From Nematostella vectensis (lineage: Eukaryota; Cnidaria; Anthozoa; Actiniaria; Edwardsiidae): a DNA stretch of 64,000 bases. Location: the NCBI RefSeq assembly GCF_932526225.1, contig NC_064046.1, positions 3,782,001 to 3,846,000 on the forward strand, read 5' to 3'. This document shows, piece after piece, positions 51,301 through 63,300 of this stretch. Made by a program: the position numbers and the translations under genes. The notes under the pieces were generated by a model. It searched no databases. It was given only the letters and a program-made list of their open reading frames with translations, and was not told where the DNA came from. The first letter of the stretch is position 1. Each line of letters opens with the position of its first letter.

Positions 51301-54300
51301 ATAACAAAATAGGGAGTAAAAATTGACTCCCATTTTGAGGGTGAATTGTACTCTTTTAATGGAGTAGCAACAAGCAACCTAGTAAATTACTCCACTTAGC
51401 TACCCCCTAAAGTGGGTAAAATTTACTCCCCTGAGAGAGTAGGAAAAAAAGGAGTAAAAAATAACTCCATTTTGAGGGTAAATTGTACTCCTTTAATGGA
51501 GTAATAGCAAGCAACCTAGTAAATCACTCCCTTTAGTTACTCCCCTACAGGGGTAAAATCTACTCCCTTGAGAGAGTAGAAAAAAGGGAGTAAAAAATTA
51601 CTCCAAAAAGGGAGTCATTTTGTACCTCGGTTTTTTACTCCCTTTTTGGAGTTAAAACTACTCTCTGAAACTAACAGTGCGTGAAAAGAAGAAATACATG
51701 GAATGCATTTTTTTTTCAACAAATATTAGTATAAGTCTGTTGAATTCTCGCTTCTGATTCATCACAAGACAATAAACATTCCGCTCAGGTGTTCCAGTCT
51801 TACTGTTTGTGCTTTAAATCAAGTCAGACAACAGCAACAAGGAAAATCATGAATACCAGTCTGCCGATAGTTATTTGCTTTATTCATGCCCGGCGTGTTC
51901 AATCGATAGAACCGATAATCTAAATTAATTGATTCTAGTTGACAAAATTAACGAATTGTATCGGCAATCAATCATAATCAATAGCCAAAAAAAATTGGGA
52001 GGTCAATTGATAATTATCGATTTTTCAATTGAGACGGTCAAGTAATATTGATTTCTTTATTGATGACATTTGACTAAAGTACACATTCCATACAGACAAA
52101 ATACGACACAGCAGTCTTATAAAAAGGTCTTTGTAGAAAAAGGAGTGTGTAAAGATGTATTTCTCTTAGAAATCACCATTGCACAGTTTCCCTCCAGCAA
52201 TTCTAGCTACGGGCCTGGATTGTCAAATATTTAGTGCTTCATGTTTTTGTAATTCCGAAGATCACAGGTTTTGTTGGCAAGACTATAGGTGCAAAACGCG
52301 AGATCAGGGTGAGAAAATGTTTCATATAATCCAGCGAGTGAAAGGGTTTCCCAACCGCAGCTTTCGATTTGTGGCACAATTAGAAGTCTATCTTTTGAAA
52401 ATTCCTGATGTAATCGATATATTTGACAGACTGGGTTGTGTGAGTATAAATTATTATCGATCTTCCAATCTATATCAATTCAGTAAGGTTATCAACCAAT
52501 TTCAATTCATCGATTGGTTTTTAGATAAGATATATTTGAAAATATCGCCCGAAGTTGTGTCCTTCATGTCAAAATACAAAAAGGGACTTCATATAAGGAT
52601 AGCTCAAACTATATGATTGGCATTAACTTATCTAAAGACTACAATCAACAGCAAAACAGGTAAAACAAGAGAAATGAAACTTCATGTGTTTTCGAAGGTG
52701 TGTCGTTATGTAAGGTTATGTAAGAGTAGCACTACACTAAGTCATGCTTCGGTATGTAGAATTATGTAATATCTATTGTCAGTAGTTGACATAAGTCAAC
52801 AGTGTCCTCAAACAAACATCCAAATGTTTATCAGTTGTTGTATTTGATTATAGTTATGCCGAGAATTGAAAGGTAAATATTTTTCGTTCGGACGAACTGC
52901 TGAGGTAGAATGAAACGTTAATTTCGCAGTAGAGAAAACCACTTGTTACTGTGTTTTGCCAAAAAGTTCCTATATCCCTGCATAAACAGATGACTTCACT
53001 TAATGCTTTTAAGGATATAATACGTGTTCAACTATTTTAATAGTTCAATAGTTTTAATAGTTTAATAGTTTAATAGTTTAGTAGTTCAATAGTTTTAATA
53101 GTTTTATAATACGTGTTCAACTATTTAAATAGTTGTTAAAACAAAGGAATACTTATCTTTCGGGACGTAAGTCTTACAGACACAGGCGATATATTAGATT
53201 TTCTTTGTGATGTTTGGAGATTTTGCTTCGTTCTACCCCCGTTTGTAATGTTATACAAATATGGCTGTGTGAAATTCCGACAGGCGTTGCGCGTAGAGTA
53301 ACGTGACATAATCACATGACTGTATCATGAATATGAATAATATTCAAAACACAAATAATACCTGTCCCGAACCCTCCTTCGATCTCGGAGAACCCCGGCG
53401 TGTTGTCATAAACATCCACTATTTGCTTACTTATTTCGGAGGGCTCCTTCGGCGGCGGACCCCCGCCAGTCTCCCGCTTCCCCTTCTTGGCAACGGAGTA
53501 TTCTTTTTTTGCCACGCTGAACAGCGCCTTCCATTTAACCCTGACCTCTTCCACAGTGCGGTAAGCCACACCCACGGCATTTACCTTTGCGGTTATGTCC
53601 AACCACACTTTCTGCTTCATTTGGTTTGTAAGGTTGTTAGTAAACTTAGATTGCAATATGTCTTTGTTGGCCTCAACGCTCTCGGTGATGACGTTTAACT
53701 CTCCTTTAGAAAAATTTGGCTTTCGCTTTTGCTCGTCTGGTTTTGTATCCTCCACGGTGCTATTTTGTGACATTTTTAGTTCTTTTTTAAGCGTACCTTT
53801 TGGAAATTTTCCGAGGAAGTCAACGTTTGTTTACACTGGTTTCCCGCCAATAAAAAGAAGAAAACGCGCGCGCGTTGCCGTATTTTCCCGCCAAAACTGG
53901 TTTTCCACTCGCTAATCTAGGGATTAAAAATTTATGCTGGGAATAGCTATTCCCGGCATAACTTGTGCTTTCAGGAACCGATATTTATGCCCGGAATAGC
54001 TATGCCTAGCATAGTGGATTTATGCCTAGAATAGCGCTTAATCCGGGCATAAGCTAATCCTATTTTCAGGAACCGGCCTCTGACCTCTAGTATAAGGAGA
54101 GTGATACCAATCTAATACATAGAGACACCACATCATCGGGAACCCAGGGCGTCTAGGTCGCAGGCGCGAGGGGTAGGGGGCAGGACAACCTGGGTACCCG
54201 AGGATTGAGACACGGACACTCATTGTCGCACAGAGGTGTGAGCAAGGTATCATATTGTGTCACATCCACGCTTAACACAAGATGCCAATTGCATTCTAGG

Positions 54301-57300
54301 ATACGAGCAGTGGTGAAATAACGTTTTACATGAAGGGCGCAGATGTTGTAATGAGCACCATCGTCCAATACAACGATTGGCTCGAGGAAGAGGTAGGGGT
54401 TACCTGAGGGTGTGTTGGGGATCACTAACGTCACCTAAGAGGAGGGTTGGTAACTTAGAGGGTAGGGTGTGGTGTAGGGTGAAGGGTTGGGTGTGGGGTA
54501 GGGTGAGGGTAGGGTGTGGGGTGTAGGGTAGGGTGTGAGGTAGGGTGTGGGGTAGGGTGTGAGGTAGGGTGTGGGTAGGCTGGAAGGTAGGGTGTAGGGT
54601 GTGGGTAGGGTGGAGGGAAGGGTGTGGGGTAGGGTGGGTGGTAGGGTGTGGGTAGGTTGGAGGGTAGGGTGTGGGGTAGGGTGCGGGGTAAGTTGTAGGG
54701 TAGGGTGTGGGGTAAGGTGTGGGTAGGGTGTGGGGTAGGGTGGAGGGTAGGGTGTGGGGTAGGGTGGAGGGTAGGGTGTGGGGTAGGGTGTTGGGTAGGG
54801 TGTGGGGTAGGGTGTGGGGGAGGGGAGGGGAGAAGGTAGGATGTGGGGGAGGGTGGAGGGTAGGGTGTGAAGTAGGGTGGAGGGTAGGGTGTGGGGTAGG
54901 CTGGAGGGTAGGGTGTGGGGTAGGCTGGAGGGTAGGGTGTGCAGTAGGGTGGAGGGTAGGGTGTAGGGTAGGGTGAAGGGTAGGGTGTGGGAAAGGCTGG
55001 AGGGTAGGGTGGAGGGTAGGGTGTGGGGTAAGGTTCAGGGTAGGCTGGAGGATAGGATGTGGGGTAGGGTGTGGGATAGCTCGGAGGGCAGGGTGGAGGG
55101 TAGGGTGTGGGGTAGGGTGGACGGTAGGGTGGAGGGTAGGGTGTGGGTAGTGTGTGGGGTAGGGTGGGGGTAGGTTGTGGGGTAAGGTGTGGGGTAAGGT
55201 GTGGGTAGGTTGGAGGGTAGGGTGGAGGTTAGGTTGTGGGGTAGGGTGTGGGGTAGGTTGGAGGGTATGGTGTGGGGTAGGGTGGAGGGTGGAGGGTAGG
55301 GTGTGGGGTAGGGTGTGGGGGAGGGGGAAGGTAGGATGTGGGGGAGGGTGGAGGGTAGGATGTGGGGTAGGGTGTGAAGTAGGGTGGAGGGTAGGGTGTG
55401 GGGTAGGCTGGAGGGTAGGGTGTGGGGTAGGCTGGAGGGTAGGGTGTGGAGTAGGGTGGAGGGTAGGGTGTGGGGTAGGGTGGAGGGTAGGGTGTGGGAA
55501 AGGCTGGAAGGTAGGGTGTGGGGTAGGGTTGAGTGTAGGCTGGAGGGTAGGGTGTGGGGTAGGGTGGAGGGTACGGTGTGGGAAAGGCTGGAGGGTAGGG
55601 TGTGGGGTAGGGTGGAGGGTAGGGTGTGGGGTAGGGTTGAGGATAGGCTGGATGGAGGGTAGGGTTTTGGGTAGGCTGGAGCGTAGGGTGTGGGGTAGGG
55701 TGTGGGATAGGTTGGAGGGTAGGGTGGAGGGTAGGGTGGACGGTAGGGTGGAGGGTAGGGTGTGGAGTAGGGTGGAGTGTAGGGTGTGGGGTAGGGTGTG
55801 GGGTAGGTTGTGGGGTAGGTTGTGGGGTAGGATGGAGGGTAGGGTGTGGGGAAGAGTGTGGGGTAGGGTGCGGGGTAGGTGTTGGGTAGGGTGGAGGGTA
55901 GGGTGTGTGGTGGGCTGGAGGGTAAGGTGTGGGGTGGGGTGTGGGATAGGGTGGAGGGTAGGGTGTGGGGTAGGGTGGAGGTGTACGGTAGGCTGGAGGG
56001 TAGGGTGTGGGGTAGGCTGGAGGGTAGGGTGTGGGGTAGGCTGTAGGGTAGGGTGTGGGCTAGGCTGGAGGTTAGGGTGTGGGGTAGGCTGGAGGGTAGG
56101 GTTTGGGGTATGCTGGAGTGTGGGGTAGGGTGTGGGATAGGGTGGAGGGTAGGGTGTGGGGTAGGGTGGAGGGTAGTGTGTGGGGTAGGTTGAGGGTGAG
56201 CCTGGTGGTTGTTAACTAGGCAATGCAGGGGTGCGAGAAATGATATAGAACGCCTTAGATGGAGCAGGGGCTGAATCGCAAAAGTCAAAGTTGAGCTAAG
56301 TTGTTTTTTTAGTGTGGTAACATGGCAAGAGAGGGTCTGCGGACGTTAGTGGTCGCCAAGAAAGTGCTAACGGAAGAGCAATACCTAGATTTCGAGGTAA
56401 GAACATCAGCTACTGCCTTATTCCTCCCATCTCGACTATCCATCCTCTCCTTTTCCTAAAAGTTCTCATTATTTCCTTTAATTCCTTCACTCTCCTCATT
56501 TTGATTCTTGGTCCCTTTCTTTACTCTCTCATCCAACTTTCTACTTTTTTTTCTGTGCCTCTATCTTTTATCTTTACACTTCTATCTCCGGCTTACCGCC
56601 TTCTTCGTTTTTGCAGCACCGTTACAACCAAGCCAAACTGAGCATTTCAGAGCGTGCCGCGAAGGTATTTAAATCGTTTCAATTTTCAAATAACCACCAC
56701 AGATTTGTTGTAGGACATAACAGAATACATATGAGCTATGCGTTGTAACTGTTGATGTGTTCTCCCGCTATTTGCCTAAGGGTGTATTTTTGGTGTGATC
56801 GTTTCAGGTAAATGCGGTCCAAGAGAGTCTTGAACACGACATGGAGTTACTTTGTCTGACAGGGGTAGAAGATAAGCTGCAGGTACGCTATGAAACAATG
56901 GTCCATTTTATTGAGGGATCTGGAATATCCATGGGTGCTCATACGAGATGTTCTAGTAGATTGGTACAGCATCTGATATCCTCGTTGGGGGAGGGGGGGG
57001 GGGCAAAATCTAATCAGGGGGCAGGGGGTGGTTAGGGCTAAGTTGAACATGTGAGTAGGGGTATTGGTGGAGGCCAACGGGCCAGTCATTAAGGATGGTT
57101 AAGGTTCGTCACCTGGGGGTTGTGAACCCTCCTTAGCCACAAGTAAATTAATTGTAATAGGCCTTAAATTATTAACCTATCATCTTTAGCTAAATCTATG
57201 TGGCCTGTTATCAGTGTACCATGAAAAGGAATAACGTAACTTCTAACAATTGCAGGCAGATGTTCGACCAACACTTGAACTTCTCAGAAATGCGGGTATT

Positions 57301-60300
57301 AAGGTGAGTTTGGCGTAGGCAACGGAGCAAGAAGATCGGTTATTGTTTTTTTTTCAAATTCCCTCTAAATTTCATACTTGTCTAACGAAATAAAATGTAG
57401 CCGCGTCAGAAACTGGGGAAAGGAGGAAAAGGAGTTATAATTAGGTTAACAATGTTTTCAGTAGACCTTGAAACGTTTTCACATTAAAAAAAATGTTTTG
57501 TCATCGTTTGGCGTAAGTCGTTGCTGTCTTTGCCTTACATCTAACGCTACGTTGTTGATGTAGACTTTCATGTATAAACGTGCTATTATTCTTGAATGTT
57601 CTTAGATTTGGATGTTGACTGGTGATAAACTTGAGACCGCCACGTGTATTGCACAGAGTTCCCGGCTCGTTTCACGAAACCAGACTATCTACACTTTCAA
57701 ACAGGTACGAAATAACAGCTAAGGGACCCAGATAACTGGAACTTGGATAAGTTGAACACCCCGTTATGTCGAACTAGCCTTTAATTTTCTTGATACTATT
57801 TTTTAGATTTTTAACTTGAGACTCTAACTTGATCATTCGAATTCCACGCAAGGTCAAACTTTCTTTAAGTTTCACAGGTTTTTTTGGATCTTCTTTCAAA
57901 TAAGTCCACACTATCTCGAGCTATTTCTTGGACCCGTTAGAAGTACGAGTTGACAAGCTGTCAATGTATTGACTACTACAAATAACTTACCTGACTTAGT
58001 TACGTCCCAGTGTATTGACTACAATGGAACCAGGATTTTATGCCCCGGGAGAAAGAAAATTTATCGTAAAACCGAGGTATCGTTGCAAAGAATTCCTTGA
58101 TTTCACGATATAAAGGAAAACCCATTGAAAATATCGTTGTAGAGAGGTCGTGTTAATAATTAACTTTTACTAAATTATAATATTGTATCTGTAGTCTGTG
58201 TAAGAATGTACAGTTACTTTCTGTAAGACTGTAATCTGTGTTTAACAAGATCTTTCAAGTAAAAATAAATCGATAAGCTGTACTGTACTGTATGTCTGTG
58301 GTGTCTTGAGTTTTTCATTTTTTGTTCATGACAGAATCAGTAATATCGTGTATCAAGGTAAAAATTACGCTTGGGGAGAACAGATTCTACAGATTTGTAT
58401 CATAAAATCGAGAATATCGTTGTATCCAATATCGTTAGATCGAGGTAATTTCTTATACATTTTTCTGTATTTCCACCGGGAGAAAGGAACGCCATCGTAA
58501 AATCCAGGTTCCACTGTACTACAAATACCTTAGCTGACTACGTCCCACTGTATCGACTACTACAAATACCTTAGCTGACTACGTCCCACTGTATTGACTA
58601 CTACAAATACCTTAGCTGACTACGTCCCACTGTATCGACTACTACAAATACCTTAGCTGACTACGTCCCACTGTATTGACTACTACAAATACCTTAGCTG
58701 ACTACGTCCCACTGTATTCACTACTTCAAATACCTTAGCTGACTACGTCCCACTGTATTGACTACTAAAAATACCTTAGCTGACTACGTCCCACTGTATT
58801 GACTACTACAAATACCTTAGCTGACTACGTCCCACTGTATTGACTTCTACAAATACCCTAGCTGTCTACGTCCCACTGTATTGACTACTACAAATACCTT
58901 ACCTGACTCTTTAATAAAATGTTTCAAGGTGGCAAATCGAAGCGAGGCTCATCTTGAAATCAACTCGTTTCGACGAAAGCATGACTGTGCACTGATCATC
59001 AAGGGAGACTCCTTAGAGGTGACCTTACCCACATTAACATTTTACGTGCGAAAGCATTGTTAGAAGTATACATTGTACATTGCTTGGTGACGTCTGCTTG
59101 TCCTAATCCTGGTGCATACTTAGCGCAAATGATTTGTGTAATGTGTGTGAGAAAAACTTAACGCGTATACTGGAATTAACACCTCATAGCTAAGGAACTC
59201 TCCTCTACCCCAAATGAAAGATTTGTGTAATGGTCGCCTTTCTCGCATCCAACTCAGATAAGCCCCATTAGACACGCGCATCCGACACAAAAGCGTATTT
59301 TTCCCACATTTTGCACCTTCACTCGAGCAGATCCCACTAAACACTTATTTCTCTCTTTGTGTGTACCACGTCCCCTTCTCTATAATACAAGTATACTCTA
59401 TAATACGAGTATACATGGTTGCGCATCCTACGCCGGTGATCCTGTTAGACACGCCCATCAGACGCGTAAGATGTATTATTCCCGCGTAACGTTTGAAATA
59501 AATAAAATATGTGGTAGCCGCAAGTTTATTTGATTTGGGCACTCATTTCCCTGGTTCGCAGATGCTCAATGTATACTTTACATAGAATGATTAAGACATT
59601 GCTTAAACTTGAAATTCTCTTGTTCTAACGACAGACGTATGACCTAACATTGTTTTTCACCCCCACTGAAACGCGGGGCGGAACCCTTTTTTTCGATCGA
59701 CTAACGTCGCAGTACTATTCCAGCAAGATAGCGGGAATGTATTTTTTTTCGACTGTACATGTTGTAGGATTTTATCATTACGAATTCATTAACCCTGTAC
59801 CTCATTAAAGGTTTGCCTTCATCATTACGAGCAAGAGTTCATGGAGCTTGCATGTCGCTGTCCTGCAGTGGTCTGTTGCCGTTGCTCACCTCAGCAGAAA
59901 GCAGACATCGTACGACTCGTCCAGCGGCATACAGGAAAGCGCGCAGGCGCTATAGGTAAAAAATAGATCTAAAAAATAGATATCTATTTTGTGTATGTGA
60001 AAATCGCACACAATAAGACGTATAGGGTGTCATAAGAAAAACAACGAAACTCTATTAGGATCTCCTTGCCTACCTTCATGACTCGCTGTGACGTCCTCTG
60101 ACCCTCGCTTTACTTGCTGAATGTTATGTTTGCTTGCTTAAGATTGAATAACGAATGTTTGTTTGTTATAAGTATGTAATGCATGCTTGTTACAAGTAAT
60201 TGTTTCATGCAAGTTTGTTTGTTATATTTGTTTAATGCACGTTTGTTTGTTATATTTGTGTAATGCAAGTTTGTTTGTTATATTTGTGTAATGCAAGTTT

Positions 60301-63300
60301 GTTTGTTATATTTGTGTAATGCAAGTTTGTTTGTTATATTTGTGTAATGCACGTTTGTTTGTTATATTTGTGTAATGCAAGTTTGTTTGTTATATTTGTG
60401 TAATGCACGTTTGCTTGTTATATTTGTGTAATGCATATTTGCTTGCTATAATTGTGTAATGCGGGTTTGCTTGTTGTTATTACATAATCCATGTTGTTTT
60501 CGTGCTATGGATGTATAATACATGCTTGATTTGAAGGTGATGGCGGAAATGACGTCAGCATGATCCAAGCCGCAAACGCCGGTATTGGAATCGAAGGAAA
60601 GGTGAGTAAACATTGAATTTCTTACACGCGTTCATTCTTATTAGTTTCCTTTGTGTGTGCGCACGGGATGTCGGTTACTGTGGTAGATTCGTCTAACAAA
60701 CTGTACAAACACGCGCACTGCATTCTGGAAGTTGTTGTAGCCTTCCTCTACATATATGAATGAAAACGAGCGCGCACACTTATAGCTGGTATCGCCTATT
60801 TAACGTTGTTAATTGTGATTGTTTACAGGAGGGAAGGCAGGCGTCACTCGCTGCAGATTTCTCCATCACGCAGTTTAAAAACATTGGACGCCTACTTGTT
60901 TGGCATGGCAGGAACAGGTAACAGCGTACTGTCAATCGTAGGGTGATAGTAGTCTTGCTGAGGGCAGTGAAGATGGTTGTCCTTGTGGTCGTGCTGATGC
61001 TGGTGGTTATTACTATGATGGTGAAATGATGCTGGCAACGATGGTTCAGACGATGTTGATGATAATGAAGGTGATGATGTTATTGATGATGATAGTGATG
61101 ATGTTATTGATGATGATGATGATGATGTTGTTCATCACAATGGTGATGATGATACTGGTGTTGATGACAATGGTGATAGTGGTGATGATGATGGTGATTG
61201 TGATGGTGATAATGGTATTGATGGTGATGGTGATAGTTGTAATGATGATGATGGTGATAGTTGTGTTGATGATGACGACGCCATTGATGATTAAAGTGAT
61301 GATGTTGTTGATGATGATGGTGATAGTGGTGCTGATGATGTTGAAGAGGTTATTGTTGATGATGGTGATGATAATAATGATGTTATTGATGATGATGATG
61401 GTGGTTATGATTGTAAGGACGATAGTGATGATGATTGTAATGATGATGGCGATCATGGTGGTTTTGTTGATGATGGTAGAGTGTTAATGATCACGATGGT
61501 AATGGTGTTATGATTATTGTCGTGATGACGAAAAAAAGGCGATTGCCATCATTATGATTATGACGATTATTATTATCATAGCTACAAGCGCTCGGCTTCC
61601 CTGAGTCAGTTTGTTATTCATCGCGGCCTTATTATCTCTGTCATGCAGGTGAGGTTCTAGTGATTTCTATGGTACACTTAGAAATCATGAGTTTGCATTG
61701 CACGGGAGGCTTATTCAGTCATAGCCTATATCACGCTTCTACGCGTCAATAAAAAATGAGGGTATTCTTGCCTCTTGATCAAATGTGTGTCCTTCTCTAG
61801 TAGTAATGCCCCTAAGTTGCACATCAGCAAATACCGCTATCAAACACATCTTTTCTTTGATTGGTTGATAATGATTCATTCTTGTTCGAGTCTAACAAAA
61901 TTTTTATTTTGTCAATAGGCTAATAGTTAATGTGCTGGAGTGAACACATACTTTTATTGAGTTTTTTCGCCTGTTTCACACTCTGTTTCAAATCTCTTAC
62001 CTCACAGGCGGTGTTCTCTTGCGTGTTCTACTTTGCTTCCGTTTCCCTATATCAGGGATTCCTTATGGTTGGGTAAGTGAATCAGCTTATGAGGGATACC
62101 AAATTGGTCTCCATTTTTTTGCTATTGCTCGGTCGAATGTTCGCGCATTTATTTTACGGTGCTCGCAAAATGTGTTGCTGAACCTTTGACCAAGCTGTAG
62201 TTACAACACAAAACTATTGAAAGTGTTGAGCGATATCTCAGAGGTACAAGCTCAGGTTAAGTCAAGTGTCACATCAGGAGTGAAATCCTGGCACGTTCTG
62301 GATTTTGAATCCTTTGTTTCCTTGGATTATTTTGTTTGGGTCTTGCCTCTCATTGCATTACCGCACTTCATTCATCTATATTGGGCACAAATAAACTGCT
62401 CGGTAGCTCGGGGACGCTGTGGTACCATCTTAAAGTGTCAAACGCATCAGTTTACTTCTGGTCAAATACGTAGCCATCTTCGATTATTTTTAAAGGTAAA
62501 CGGGAAAAATATTTCGCAATTGTAAAAGCAGTGTATCTATTGAAAGTTTCTCTGAGGATGTGACTGAGAATTTTCAAGCGTGGATCCTATGCGACCGTGT
62601 ATACGATGTTCTCTGATTCTCTCTTTAAATGTGTGACCGTGTATACCATGTTCCCTGTATTCGCTGTTTCGATATGTGACCGTGTATATGTTCCCTGTAT
62701 TCTCTCCTTAGATATGTGACCGTGTATACCATGTTCCCTGTATTCTCTCTCTAGATATCCGACCGTGTATACCATGTTCCCTGTATTCTCTCTCTAGATA
62801 TGCGACCGTGTATACCATGTTCCCTGTATTCTCTCTCTAGATATGTGACCGTATATACCATGTTCCCTGTATTCTCTCTCTAGATATGCGACCGTGTATA
62901 CCATGTTCCCTGTATTCTCTCTCTAGATATGCGACCGTGCAAACCATGTTCCCTGTATTGTATTTTCTCTCTTTAGATGTGTGACCGTATATACCATGTT
63001 CCCTGTATTCCCTCTCTAGATATGCGACCGTGTATACCATGTTCCCTGTATTCTCTCTCTAGATATGCGACCGTGTATACCATGTTCCCTGTATTGTATT
63101 TTCTCTCTTTAGATGTGTGACCGTATATACCATGTTCCCTGTATTCTCTCTCTAGATATGCGACCGTGTATACCATGTTCCCTGTTCTCTCTCTAGATAT
63201 GCGACCGTGTATACCATGTTCCCTGTATTGTATTTTCTCTCTTTAGATGTGTGACCGTATATACCATGTTCCCTGTATTCTCTCTTTAGATATGCGACCG

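Larger units (their letters stand above)
45201..54079. mobile_element. PIF/Harbinger transposon (8.9 kb, carries a nested element)
   Basis: Both ends carry inverted repeats: GGGCCGGTTCCTGAAAAGAG on the left, and the reverse complement of the right end, AGGCCGGTTCCTGAAAATAG. About 28 bases match nearly perfectly. The element is flanked by a 3-bp direct repeat CTG (45198-45200 and 54080-54082), fitting the 3-bp target duplications of Harbinger elements (CWG in some families). Subterminal copies of a TAATC-GGGCATAA motif occur at both ends. It encodes a HARBI1-type nuclease on the plus strand (45403-46989) and a SANT/Myb-like protein on the minus strand (48664-53773), the standard two-gene Harbinger set. 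Without the nested 2.7-kb element it would be about 6.2 kb. It sits inside intron 18 of the ATP9-like gene. Confidence 0.93.

Noticed and set aside
52179-52616. 145-codon open frame inside the Harbinger element.
   Set aside because: AT-rich, no recognisable domain, and lies in the intron of the SANT/Myb-like gene; could be chance.
54440-56200. Possible interstitial telomere.
   Set aside because: The unit is GGGTAGGGTGTG/GGTAGGGTGGAGG with variable length, not runs of TTAGGG.
55035-56288. A 417-codon open frame (minus) rich in Thr, Leu, Pro and His, and a 317-codon frame on the plus strand.
   Set aside because: Both are translations of the G-rich minisatellite; no start context, no splice sites and no non-repetitive sequence.
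57955-58910. Possible fourth amplified splice acceptor (each 41-bp unit contains CCTTAG).
   Set aside because: The sequence after the AG does not resemble exon 25 or any other exon of the gene.
61026-61487. Methionine-rich (plus) and isoleucine/threonine-rich (minus) frames.
   Set aside because: Translation of an imperfect GAT repeat.
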